This document shows, one piece after another, positions 55,740 through 64,000 of a stretch of 64,000 nt of DNA. A program made the translations under genes and the position numbers. This stretch comes from Pseudomonas parafulva (GTDB taxonomy: Bacteria > Pseudomonadota > Gammaproteobacteria > Pseudomonadales > Pseudomonadaceae). The DNA lies in contig NZ_CP009747.1 of the NCBI RefSeq assembly GCF_000800255.1, positions 1,612,001-1,676,000 of the forward strand, in the 5' to 3' direction. The notes beneath the pieces were generated by a model, which saw only the letters and a list, made by a program, of their open reading frames with translations, searched no databases and had not been told where the DNA came from. The number at the start of each line of letters is the position of its first letter. Position 1 is the first letter of the stretch.

Positions 55740-56036
55740 CTAAAGCTCTCGCATGGCACTCACCACTTTATAGTGTGCTCCATGGACGGAGGGGAGATTG
55801 GTTTCGGGGAAGTCGCAGCATTCCCCAGGTCTTATGATAAATACACTTACATCAAAAGCTATGGCGTAACGACCGATAGAGTGATACGTCCTTCCAGGTT
55901 TCATGACCTCTCCTGGCGGGGCCTGCATAACGTCGATGCCGCAATGACAACAAGATAAATCGTTGCGCAGGCACAGCAAGACGGCCCTTTCTGAAAGATC
56001 CGTGGTGCGTTTCCGCTCAATTTTCCATGCTGTCAT
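55740..56036 (-). CDS. Small Cys-rich protein, unknown function (cassette gene 1)
   Basis: About 98 residues from ATG 56036 ([20 protein letters not shown]) with GAGGG close by; the frame is open further upstream, but in GC-rich sequence overlapping the next gene's promoter. Six Cys are present ([19 protein letters not shown]). Rare codons such as ATA, AGG and TTA occur. It heads a three-gene set with 6- and 7-base gaps. I recognise no family. An opposite-strand frame at 55668-55958 is a weaker candidate. Confidence 0.45.
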   Translation of the reverse strand: MTAWKIERKRTTDLSERAVLLCLRNDLSCCHCGIDVMQAPPGEVMKPGRTYHSIGRYAIAFDVSVFIIRPGECCDFPETNLPSVHGAHYKVVSAMREL

Positions 56037-56157
56037 AACCCTCGGCATTGCAACGCCGCACACCCACCTTGCACATCCAGTGATGTTCCTCGCTCGCTCC
56101 TGCAGGTATGCTCGGGCCTGTCCTTCCGACTGTCCTGATTCCAAGGAGCTGCGCGCT

Positions 56158-57357
56158 GTGTTCAAACATGTCGATGCCTATGCCGGCGACCCGATTCTCT
56201 CGTTGATGGAGGCCTTCAAGGCCGATTCGCGGACCGACAAGGTCAATCTGAGTATCGGCCTGTACTACGACGAAGCCGGCGTGGTGCCGCAGTTGGCGTC
56301 GGTGGGCGAAGTCGAGAAGCGTCTGGCCGGCCAGCCGCACGAGGCGTCGCTGTACCTGCCGATGGAAGGCCTGGCCAGCTACCGCCAGGCGATCCAGGCG
56401 CTGCTGTTCGGTGCAGACCACCCCGCAATCATCGAGGGCCGAGTGGCCACGGTGCAGACGGTTGGCGGTTCGGGGGCGCTGAAAGTCGGCGCCGACTTCC
56501 TCAAGCGCTATTTCCCGCAGGCCGAGGTCTGGGTCAGCGATCCAACCTGGGACAACCACCGCGCCATCTTCGAAGGCGCCGGATTCAAGGTCCATACCTA
56601 CCCGTATTTCGACCCAGCCACCCGTGGCCTCGACTTCGAGGGCATGTTGGCGAGCCTGCAGGCGCTGGCGCAACAGAGCATCGTGCTGCTGCACCCGTGC
56701 TGCCATAACCCGACGGGCGTCGATCTGAGCCAGGACCAATGGCAGCAGGTGGTCGAAGTGGTCAAGGCGCGCCAATTGATCCCGTTCCTCGACATCGCCT
56801 ACCAAGGCTTCGGCGAGGGCTTGGTCGAGGACGCCTACGCCATCCGCGAAATGGCCCGTGCCGGCGTGCCTTGCCTGGTCAGCAATTCCTTCTCGAAGAT
56901 ATTCTCGCTGTACGGCGAGCGGGTAGGGGGGCTGTCGGTGGTCTGTGACGACATCGCCAGCGCGCACAGCGTGCTGGGTCAGCTCAAGGCGACCGTGCGC
57001 CGCAACTACTCCAGCCCGCCCAGCCATGGCGCGCTGCTGGTCGCCGGCGTGCTGGGCGACGCGCAGTTGAACGCGCAATGGCAAGCGGAAGTCGGCGCCA
57101 TGCGCACGCGGATCCTGGCCATGCGTCAAGGCCTGGTCGAGGCATTGGCCCGACACCTGCCAGGCCAGGACGTCCAGTTCTTCCTGCGCCAACGCGGCAT
57201 GTTCAGCTACACCGGCTTCAGCCCCGAGCAGGCGCGTCGTCTACGTGACGAGTTCGGTGTGTACATTCTCGACAGCGGTCGAGTGTGCATGGCCGGGCTG
57301 CGTGAGGATAACCTGCAGCGCGTCGCCGAGGCCTTCGCGGCGGTGCAGCAGGGCTGA
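56158..57357 (+). CDS. tyrB: Aromatic amino acid aminotransferase (class I), GTG start
   Basis: 399 residues from GTG 56158 ([20 protein letters not shown]) with AAGGAG nine bases upstream. PLP-enzyme residues are visible: HNPTGVDL, the Schiff-base Lys in [16 protein letters not shown] near residue 245 and the substrate-binding Arg near the end. The N-terminus is that of TyrB/AspC-type enzymes. It transaminates aromatic amino acids (and aspartate) with 2-oxoglutarate. An aromatic or serine-type amino acid transporter follows 200 bases on. Confidence 0.9.
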   Translation: MFKHVDAYAGDPILSLMEAFKADSRTDKVNLSIGLYYDEAGVVPQLASVGEVEKRLAGQPHEASLYLPMEGLASYRQAIQALLFGADHPAIIEGRVATVQTVGGSGALKVGADFLKRYFPQAEVWVSDPTWDNHRAIFEGAGFKVHTYPYFDPATRGLDFEGMLASLQALAQQSIVLLHPCCHNPTGVDLSQDQWQQVVEVVKARQLIPFLDIAYQGFGEGLVEDAYAIREMARAGVPCLVSNSFSKIFSLYGERVGGLSVVCDDIASAHSVLGQLKATVRRNYSSPPSHGALLVAGVLGDAQLNAQWQAEVGAMRTRILAMRQGLVEALARHLPGQDVQFFLRQRGMFSYTGFSPEQARRLRDEFGVYILDSGRVCMAGLREDNLQRVAEAFAAVQQG

Positions 57358-57364
57358 TCCGAGC

Positions 57365-57400
57365 GCCCTCTGGAAGCGGCTCCACGCCGTTCCAGAGGGC
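57365..57400 (+). terminator. Long-stem hairpin after tyrB
   Basis: GCCCTCTGGAA and TTCCAGAGGGC pair perfectly around a 14-base loop that holds further pairs (CGG/CCG); AGCGTTT follows. Confidence 0.7.
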
Positions 57401-57559
57401 AGCGTTTCCCTGCTACACCTGTCCCTCATGCCAACAGGGCTTCGCATTCGCCCCCATTCAGTGCACAATCGCGCCCCTCTTTTTCGGTTGGGGGTGGCGT
57501 GAGTCTCGTGTCTCGCCATGCTCAGCCTGTTGCAGTCTTGCGAGTGGAGTTGCACCCGG

Positions 57560-58840
57560 ATGAATGAGCAGGCCCAAAGCGTCGAGCAACGCTTCGAATC
57601 GACCCAACACGCCGCCCTCGGCAGCTGGTCACGTCAAGACACCACCTGGATGCTGGGCCTGTTCGGCACGGCCATTGGTGCCGGTACGCTGTTCCTGCCG
57701 ATCAACGCCGGTCTTGGTGGCTTCTGGCCGCTGCTGGTCTTGGCTGCGCTGGCATTTCCCATGACCTACTACGCGCACCGGGCCTTGACCCGCTTCGTGC
57801 TCTCCGGCAGCAAGGAAGGCGACATCACCCAAGTGGTCGAAGAGCATTTCGGCATCACTGCTGGCGCGCTGATCACCGTGCTGTACTTCTTCGCCATCTT
57901 CCCGATCCTGCTGATCTACAGCGTGGCGCTGACCAACACCGTGGCCAGCTTCATGGAGCACCAACTGCACATGACCCCGCCACCGCGGGCGATCCTGTCG
58001 TTCGTGCTGATTCTCGGCCTGCTGGCTATCGTGCGCTGCGGCGAGCAGGCCACGGTCAAGGTCATGAGCCTGCTGGTGTATCCGTTCATCGTCGCCCTGG
58101 CGCTGTTGGCGCTGTACCTGGTGCCGCATTGGAATGGTGGCATCCTCGATACCGCGCACCAGGTGCCGTCCGGCTCGTCGCTGCTGCATACCCTGTGGCT
58201 GGCGATTCCGGTGATGGTGTTCTCGTTCAACCATTCGCCGATCATTTCGGCGTTCGCCGTGGACCAGAAACGCCGCTACGGTGCCCATGCCGATGAGCGC
58301 AGCGGGCAGATCCTGGCGCGGGCGCACCTGCTGATGGTGGCGATGGTGCTGTTCTTCGTGTTCAGTTGTGTTCTGACCTTGAGCAGTGCGCAACTGGCCG
58401 AAGCCAAAGCGCAGAACCTGTCGATCCTGTCGTACCTGGCCAACCACTTCAGCAACCCGGCCATCGCTTTCGCCGCGCCGCTGATCGCCTTCGTGGCCAT
58501 TGCCAAGTCGTTCCTGGGCCACTACATCGGCGCCAGCGAAGGCCTCAAGGGCATCATCGCCAAGACCGGCGCTCGCCCGGGCGCCAAGACCCTGGATCGT
58601 GTCGTGGCGGCGCTGATGCTGGTGGTGTGCTGGATCGTCGCCACGCTCAACCCGAGCATCCTGGGCATGATCGAGTCGCTCGGTGGTCCGATCCTGGCGG
58701 TGCTGCTGTTCCTGATGCCGATGTATGCCATTCGCCGCGTGCCGTCGATGCGCAAATACAGCGGCGCGCTGTCGAACCTCTTCGTCGTGGCGATCGGCCT
58801 GGTAGCCCTGAGCTCGGTGGTCTACGGCCTGTTGGCCTGA
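57560..58840 (+). CDS. HAAAP-family amino acid transporter
   Basis: 426 residues from ATG 57560, eleven helices. The family signature GTAIGAGTLFLPINAG near residue 38 and FSFNHSPIISAFAVDQKR are those of the SdaC/TdcC/YhaO hydroxy- and aromatic-amino-acid permeases. It imports serine, threonine or an aromatic amino acid with a cation; next to tyrB an aromatic substrate is possible. The frame is open 14 codons earlier. Confidence 0.87.
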   Translation: MNEQAQSVEQRFESTQHAALGSWSRQDTTWMLGLFGTAIGAGTLFLPINAGLGGFWPLLVLAALAFPMTYYAHRALTRFVLSGSKEGDITQVVEEHFGITAGALITVLYFFAIFPILLIYSVALTNTVASFMEHQLHMTPPPRAILSFVLILGLLAIVRCGEQATVKVMSLLVYPFIVALALLALYLVPHWNGGILDTAHQVPSGSSLLHTLWLAIPVMVFSFNHSPIISAFAVDQKRRYGAHADERSGQILARAHLLMVAMVLFFVFSCVLTLSSAQLAEAKAQNLSILSYLANHFSNPAIAFAAPLIAFVAIAKSFLGHYIGASEGLKGIIAKTGARPGAKTLDRVVAALMLVVCWIVATLNPSILGMIESLGGPILAVLLFLMPMYAIRRVPSMRKYSGALSNLFVVAIGLVALSSVVYGLLA

Positions 58841-58931
58841 GTGAGTCAAAGCCTGCGGGCTTGCCCGCTTGCAGCCTGGCGCTAAAAACGATTAACTCGG
58901 GATCCTTTTCAAACCCATAAGGATTCGCGCC

Positions 58932-59432
58932 ATGGCTCAAGTGACTCTCAAAGGCAACCCGGTTCAGGTCAACGGCGAGCTGCCCAAGGTCGGTGCCCAG
59001 GCGCCGGCCTTCTCCCTGGTTGGCGAAGGTCTGGCCGACAAGTCGCTCCAAGACTATGCCGGCAAGCGCAAAGTGCTGAACATCTTCCCCAGTGTCGACA
59101 CCCCCACATGCGCCACCTCGGTGCGTAAATTCAACGCCCAGGCCAACGACCTGCCCAACACCGTGGTGCTGTGCATCTCGGCCGACCTGCCGTTCGCCCA
59201 GGCCCGTTTCTGTGGCGCCGAGGGCCTGACCAACGTGCACAACCTGTCCACGCTGCGCGGACGTGAGTTCATCGAGCAATACGGCGTAGCCATTGCCGAT
59301 GGTCCGCTGGCAGGCCTGACCGCCCGTGCCGTGGTGGTGCTGGACGAACAGGACAAGGTGTTGCACGCCGAGTTGGTCAAGGAAATCGCCGACGAGCCGA
59401 ACTACGACGCGGCGCTGGCTGTCCTCAAGTAA
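58932..59432 (+). CDS. tpx: Thiol peroxidase
   Basis: 166 residues, the usual Tpx length. The peroxidatic Cys60 is in [10 protein letters not shown] and the resolving Cys94 in ARFCGAEG, as in E. coli Tpx. It reduces peroxides with thioredoxin. AAGGA lies nine bases before the ATG, and a strong terminator follows. It is a single-gene transcript. Confidence 0.95.
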   Translation: MAQVTLKGNPVQVNGELPKVGAQAPAFSLVGEGLADKSLQDYAGKRKVLNIFPSVDTPTCATSVRKFNAQANDLPNTVVLCISADLPFAQARFCGAEGLTNVHNLSTLRGREFIEQYGVAIADGPLAGLTARAVVVLDEQDKVLHAELVKEIADEPNYDAALAVLK

Positions 59433-59493
59433 GCCTGCGCTAACGTCGCTGCGCGCTGTGCACGCAGCAGCCTCGCCGAAAATACGCGGCAAT

Positions 59494-59522
59494 ACGGCCC
59501 GGACGCCTTTCCGGGCCGTTTT
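59494..59522 (+). terminator. Rho-independent terminator after tpx
   Basis: ACGGCCCGGA, short loop, TCCGGGCCGT followed by TTTT. Confidence 0.85.
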
Positions 59523-59654
59523 CATTTAAAGTTCATTGTTTTAGCAACGTCAGCCAATGGTAAATCCCTGGTAAAGCTCCTTTGCTAAACCGATGCCAGT
59601 GCTTATCGTTCAGCCTCTCCGGCCGCCACTCTCTGAACAAGGTTCGTTCAATCC

Positions 59655-60926
59655 ATGCAAGCTTCCGTTTCCCGCTCCCCCCGTCGCTGGCTGATCGGCC
59701 TGCTGATCCTGCTGCTGGTGGCCCTGCTGGCCTGGTGGCTGTGGCCTGCGGCTGCGCCCAAGCACACGGACCCGGCGGTACGCATGGGCAAGGGCGGGCG
59801 ACCGGGTTTCGGCGCGTCCAGCGATCCAGTGCCCGTGCGCGTGGAGCCGGTCCGCGTCGGTGATTTCCCGCTGTATTACAAGGCCTTGGGCACCGTGACG
59901 GCGACCAGCACGGTCAACGTACGCAGCCGCGTCGCTGGCGAGCTGGTGAAGATTCACTTCACGGAGGGCCAGCAGGTGAAGGCCGGTGACCTGCTTGCCG
60001 AGATCGACCCGCGGCCTTATCGCATCGCCCTGCAACAGGCCGAAGGCACCCTGGCGCAGAACCAGGCGCAGCTCAAGAATGCCCAGGTCGATGTGGCCCG
60101 CTACAAAGGCCTTTACGCCGAAGACAGCATCGCCAAGCAGACCCTGGACACCGCCGAGGCTCAGGTCGGTCAGTTTCAGGGGCTGGTCAAGACCAACCAG
60201 GCGGCGGTCAACGATGCGCGGCTGAACCTGGAGTTCAGCCAGATCCGTGCCCCAATCAGCGGGCGTCTGGGCCTGCGTCAACTGGACCTGGGCAATCTGG
60301 TGGCGGCCAACGACACCACGGCGCTGGTGGTGATTACCCAGACCGAGCCGATCAACGTTGTCTTCACCCTCCCGGAAACCGAACTGGGTACCGTGCTGGA
60401 CCGCTATCGCAGCGGCGCACGGTTGGCCGTCGAAGCCTGGGACCGGGGCGACAGCAAGCTGCAGGCCACCGGCGTGCTCGGCAGCCTCGACAACCAGATC
60501 GACACCAGTACCGGCACCCTCAAGTTCAAGGGCCTGTTCGAGAACAAGGACCGGGCCCTGTTCCCCAACCAGTTCGTCAACGTGCGCCTGCTGGCCGACA
60601 CCCTCAAGCAGGTGGTGCTGGCCCCGGCAGCGGCAATCCAGTTCGGCAACGACGGCACCTTCGCCTATGTGGTCGGCGCCGACGACAAGGTCAATGTGCG
60701 TAAGCTCAAGGTCGGTGCCAGCGATGGCATCAACAGCGTGATCCTCGATGGCCTCAAGGATGGCGAGCGCCTGGTCCTGGAAGGCACCGACCGCCTGCGC
60801 GAAGGCACTCAGGTCGAGATCGTCGACGACAGTTCACAGGTGCCCGCCACTCCGGGTCAGCACCTGCAAGGCCAGGAAACCAAGGACGCCACCCAGGCCG
60901 GTGAGTCGAGCAAGGCGGGCGCATGA
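59655..60926 (+). CDS. muxA: RND efflux periplasmic adaptor (MuxA/MdtA type)
   Basis: 423 residues with an N-terminal anchor (residues 12-32, [19 protein letters not shown]), a biotinyl-lipoyl-like hairpin domain ([35 protein letters not shown]) and the membrane-proximal domain of MFP proteins. With the downstream pump and an expected second pump and outer-membrane channel, it matches the MuxABC-OpmB/MdtABC layout. The ribosome-binding site is weak (AAGG twelve bases upstream). It overlaps muxB by 4 bases. Confidence 0.88.
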   Translation: MQASVSRSPRRWLIGLLILLLVALLAWWLWPAAAPKHTDPAVRMGKGGRPGFGASSDPVPVRVEPVRVGDFPLYYKALGTVTATSTVNVRSRVAGELVKIHFTEGQQVKAGDLLAEIDPRPYRIALQQAEGTLAQNQAQLKNAQVDVARYKGLYAEDSIAKQTLDTAEAQVGQFQGLVKTNQAAVNDARLNLEFSQIRAPISGRLGLRQLDLGNLVAANDTTALVVITQTEPINVVFTLPETELGTVLDRYRSGARLAVEAWDRGDSKLQATGVLGSLDNQIDTSTGTLKFKGLFENKDRALFPNQFVNVRLLADTLKQVVLAPAAAIQFGNDGTFAYVVGADDKVNVRKLKVGASDGINSVILDGLKDGERLVLEGTDRLREGTQVEIVDDSSQVPATPGQHLQGQETKDATQAGESSKAGA

Positions 60927-63900
60927 ACATCTCGCGGCTGTTCATCCTGCGCCCGGTCGCCACCACGCTGACTATGCTGGCCATCGTGCTGGCTGGCCTG
61001 ATCGCCTACACCCTGCTGCCGGTGGCGGCCTTGCCGCAGGTGGACTATCCCACCATCCGGGTCATGACCCTGTACCCCGGCGCCAGCCCGCAAGTGATGA
61101 CCAGCGCGGTCACCGCACCGTTGGAGCGTCAGTTCGGCCAGATGCCGGGGCTGAGCCAGATGGCCTCGACCAGCTCCGGCGGCGCCTCGGTCCTGACCCT
61201 GCGCTTCAACCTGGACATGAACATGGATGTCGCCGAGCAGCAGGTGCAGGCGGCGATCAATGCCGCCAGCAACCTGCTGCCCAGCGACTTGCCGGCGCCG
61301 CCGGTGTACAACAAGGTCAACCCGGCCGACACGCCGGTACTGACCCTGGCCATCAGCTCGCGCACGCTGCCCTTGCCCAAACTCAACGATCTGGTCGATA
61401 CCCGGGTGGCGCAGAAGATCGCGCAGATCAGCGGCGTCGGCATGGTCAGCATCGCCGGTGGCCAGCGCCAGGCGGTGCGCATCAAGGTCAATGTCGATGC
61501 CTTGGCGGCCAACGGCCTGAGCCTGGACGACGTGCGCACGTTGGTCGGCGCCTCCAACGTCAACCAGCCCAAGGGCAACTTCGACGGGCCGACGCGGGTG
61601 TCGATGCTCGACGCCAACGACCAACTGCGCTCCCCTGAGGAATACGCCAACCTCATTCTCAAGTACAGCAACGGCGCGCCGCTGCGTTTGAAGGACGTCG
61701 CCGAGATCGTCGATGGCGCGGAAAACGAACGCCTGGCCGCCTGGGCCAATGAAAACCACGCCGTGCTGCTGAACATCCAGCGTCAGCCTGGGGCCAACGT
61801 CATCGATGTGGTCGACCGCATCAAGACGATGTTGCCGTCGATCACCGACAACCTCCCGGCGGGCCTGGACGTCAGTGTGCTCACCGATCGCACCCAGACC
61901 ATCCGCGCCGCCGTGCGCGACGTCCAGCATGAACTGCTGTTCGCCATTGCCCTGGTGGTGATGGTCACCTTCCTGTTCCTGCGCCGCTTCAGCGCCACGA
62001 TCATTCCTTCCATCGCCGTGCCGCTGTCGCTGGTCGGCACCTTCGGTGTGATGTACCTGGCCGGCTTCTCCATCAACAACCTCACGCTGATGGCCCTGAC
62101 CATCGCGACAGGATTCGTGGTGGACGATGCCATCGTCATGCTGGAGAACATCTCGCGCCATATCGAGGAAGGCGAAACGCCGCTGCAGGCCGCGCTCAAG
62201 GGCGCGCGGCAGATCGGTTTCACCTTGATTTCGCTGACGTTCTCGTTGATCGCGGTGCTGATCCCCTTGCTGTTCATGGCCGACGTGGTCGGCCGGCTGT
62301 TCCGTGAGTTCGCCATTACCCTGGCGGTGGCGATCCTGATCTCGCTGGTGGTGTCGCTCACACTGACACCAATGATGTGCGCACGGCTGCTCAAGCGCGA
62401 GCCCCGGGAAGAGGAACAGGGCCGTTTCTACCGCGCCAGCGGCGCCTGGATCGACTGGTTGATCAAGCGCTACAGCCATGGCCTGCGCTGGGTGCTGCGG
62501 CATCAACCGCTGACGCTGCTGGTCGCGCTGGCCTCGTTGGCGCTCACCGTCGTGCTCTACGTCATCGTGCCCAAGGGCTTCTTCCCGGTGCAGGACACCG
62601 GCGTCATCCAGGGCATTTCCGAGGCGCCGCAGTCGATCTCGTTCGCCGCCATGAGCGAACGTCAGCAGGCGCTGAGCCAGGTGATTCTGCAGGATCCGGC
62701 GGTGCAGAGCTTGTCGTCCTATATCGGTGTGGACGGCGACAACGCCACCCTCAATAGCGGTCGCCTGCTGATCAACCTCAAGCCCCATGCCGAGCGCGAC
62801 GTCACCGCCAGCCAGGTGATCGCCCGGCTGCAGCCGCAACTCGAGCGCCTGGTCGGCATCCGCCTGTTCATGCAGCCGGTGCAGGACCTGAGCATCGAGG
62901 ACCGCGTCAGCCGCACCCAGTACCAGTTCAGCCTGTCGTCGCCCGATCCGGACATGCTCGCCGAATGGAGCGGCAAGTTGGTGCACGCGCTGCAGCAGCG
63001 CTCCGAGCTGACCGACGTGGCCAGCGACCTGCAGGACAAGGGGCTGCAGGTGTACCTGGCGATCGACCGCGACATGGCCAGCCGGCTGGGCATCAGCGTG
63101 GCGCAGATCACCAACGCGTTGTACGACGCCTTCGGTCAGCGGCAGATTTCCACCATCTACACTCAGGCCAGCCAGTACCGCGTGGTGCTGCAGGCCCAGG
63201 CGGCCGCCAACATCGGTCCGCAGATGCTCGAATCGATCCACGTCAAGGCCGCCGATGGCGGACAGGTACGCCTGTCGGCGCTGGCCCGGATCGAGCAGCG
63301 CCAAGCGCAGTTGGCAATTTCCCACATCGGCCAATTCCCGGCGGTGATGATGTCCTTCAACCTCGGCCAGGGCGTTTCGCTGGGCGAAGCGGTGCAGGTG
63401 ATCGAACAGGTGCAGCGCGACATCGGCGTGCCGCTGGGGGTGCAGACGCGCTTCCAGGGCGCCGCCGAGGCCTTCCAGGCCTCGCTGTCGAGCACCTTGC
63501 TGCTGATTCTCGCCGCCGTGGTGACCATGTACATCGTGCTCGGCGTGCTCTATGAGAGCTACGTTCATCCCGTGACCATTCTGTCGACGCTGCCTTCGGC
63601 GGCGGTCGGGGCGTTGCTGGCGTTGCTCATCAGCGGCAATGACCTGGGCATGATCGCCATCATCGGCATCATCCTGTTGATCGGCATCGTCAAGAAGAAC
63701 GCGATCATGATGATCGACTTCGCCCTGGAGGCCGAGCGTCACCAAGGCATGAGCCCGCAGGAGGCGATCTACCAGGCCGCGTTGCTGCGCTTCCGGCCGA
63801 TCCTGATGACCACCTTGGCCGCGCTGTTCGGTGCCTTGCCGCTGATGCTGGCCACGGGCTCCGGCGCCGAGCTGCGCCAGCCCCTGGGCCTGGTGATGGT

Positions 63901-64000
63901 CGGTGGATTGCTGGTGAGCCAGGTGCTGACCCTGTTCACCACCCCGGTCATCTACCTGTACTTCGACCGCCTTTCGCGCCGCTGGCGGCGCAGCCCCGCG
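60923..64000 (+). CDS. muxB: RND efflux pump MuxB/MdtB type (partial, 3' end outside window)
   Basis: 1026 codons are in the window; the family has about 1040, so only some 15-20 residues are missing. The start [20 protein letters not shown], the proton-relay segment in helix 4 ([15 protein letters not shown] with the Asp pair) and the repeat-symmetric second half ([19 protein letters not shown]) are typical. In MuxABC two pump proteins form the trimer, so a muxC-like gene should follow outside the window. ATG 60923 overlaps the muxA stop as ATGA. Confidence 0.92.
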   Translation, partial: MNISRLFILRPVATTLTMLAIVLAGLIAYTLLPVAALPQVDYPTIRVMTLYPGASPQVMTSAVTAPLERQFGQMPGLSQMASTSSGGASVLTLRFNLDMNMDVAEQQVQAAINAASNLLPSDLPAPPVYNKVNPADTPVLTLAISSRTLPLPKLNDLVDTRVAQKIAQISGVGMVSIAGGQRQAVRIKVNVDALAANGLSLDDVRTLVGASNVNQPKGNFDGPTRVSMLDANDQLRSPEEYANLILKYSNGAPLRLKDVAEIVDGAENERLAAWANENHAVLLNIQRQPGANVIDVVDRIKTMLPSITDNLPAGLDVSVLTDRTQTIRAAVRDVQHELLFAIALVVMVTFLFLRRFSATIIPSIAVPLSLVGTFGVMYLAGFSINNLTLMALTIATGFVVDDAIVMLENISRHIEEGETPLQAALKGARQIGFTLISLTFSLIAVLIPLLFMADVVGRLFREFAITLAVAILISLVVSLTLTPMMCARLLKREPREEEQGRFYRASGAWIDWLIKRYSHGLRWVLRHQPLTLLVALASLALTVVLYVIVPKGFFPVQDTGVIQGISEAPQSISFAAMSERQQALSQVILQDPAVQSLSSYIGVDGDNATLNSGRLLINLKPHAERDVTASQVIARLQPQLERLVGIRLFMQPVQDLSIEDRVSRTQYQFSLSSPDPDMLAEWSGKLVHALQQRSELTDVASDLQDKGLQVYLAIDRDMASRLGISVAQITNALYDAFGQRQISTIYTQASQYRVVLQAQAAANIGPQMLESIHVKAADGGQVRLSALARIEQRQAQLAISHIGQFPAVMMSFNLGQGVSLGEAVQVIEQVQRDIGVPLGVQTRFQGAAEAFQASLSSTLLLILAAVVTMYIVLGVLYESYVHPVTILSTLPSAAVGALLALLISGNDLGMIAIIGIILLIGIVKKNAIMMIDFALEAERHQGMSPQEAIYQAALLRFRPILMTTLAALFGALPLMLATGSGAELRQPLGLVMVGGLLVSQVLTLFTTPVIYLYFDRLSRRWRRSPA

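Noticed and set aside
55668..55958. Plus-strand 96-codon frame opposite the Cys-rich cassette gene
   Set aside because: Minus-strand frames form a regular three-gene series with short gaps and better coding character.
58856..58869. GCGGGC-TT-GCCCGC considered as a REP element
   Set aside because: Too short and lacking the conserved flanks of Pseudomonas putida REP sequences; a small hairpin only.
60857..63745. 962-codon open frame on the minus strand
   Set aside because: It is antisense to the clear muxA-muxB genes; the translation is Gln/His/Arg-rich without any family, a usual result of high GC at third codon positions.

Overview
The window is GC-rich Gammaproteobacterial chromosome that I read as a Pseudomonas of the P. 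putida type. The reasons are the dpkA, tpx, muxA-muxB, garD-kdgD and SCO/PCuAC genes, dense short-spaced operons with strong Shine-Dalgarno sites, and a Wzx/Wzy exopolysaccharide locus that recalls, from memory, the pea locus of P. putida. No rRNA, tRNA, CRISPR array or transposase was recognised.

1-13.3 kb: a minus-strand exopolysaccharide operon running ugd, UDP-glucuronate epimerase, initiating sugar transferase, a ParA/BY-kinase-like ATPase with a degenerate P-loop, Wza-type exporter, Wzz-type copolymerase, GT4, Wzy-type polymerase, two GT2 enzymes, polysaccharide deacetylase and Wzx-type flippase (cut by the window edge). Most genes overlap by 4 bases. A divergent inner-membrane sulfatase/phosphoethanolamine-transferase-like gene follows. 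15.4-19.3 kb: a sugar-diacid module (MFS transporter, CdaR-type regulator, glycerate kinase); the kinase is broken by a one-base frameshift. 19.3-23.1 kb: a dCache chemoreceptor and a large permease. 23.1-24.2 kb: an AT-richer accessory spot with a pentapeptide-repeat ORF, a 629-bp imperfect palindrome built from two inverted copies of a multi-hairpin element, and two short tandem repeats.

24.2-29.8 kb: an MdcR-like LysR regulator, a ybhP-clsB-ybhN membrane-lipid operon led by a DUF72 gene, and a stand-alone ClpP-like protein. 29.8-38.6 kb: a very large CheB-CheR-PAS-histidine kinase-receiver hybrid, then small stress/housekeeping genes (KGG protein, zinc alcohol dehydrogenase, aldo-keto reductase, YbjN, AlkB). 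38.8-45.7 kb: SCO and PCuAC copper chaperones, AzlC/AzlD with an AraC regulator, a periplasmic beta-propeller, a methyltransferase, a YeeE-type sulfur transporter and a small exported protein.

45.9-52.4 kb: a galactarate module with a GntR/FadR regulator facing an operon kdgD-transporter-garD-2,5-dioxovalerate dehydrogenase, which converts galactarate to 2-oxoglutarate. An identical 12-mer lies upstream of both the regulator and kdgD and is a good operator candidate. 52.7-64 kb: a class-I glutamine amidotransferase (C26), dpkA, a lower-GC cassette of three unknown small genes, an aromatic aminotransferase, a HAAAP amino-acid transporter, thiol peroxidase and the start of a MuxA-MuxB RND efflux operon (muxB truncated by the window end).
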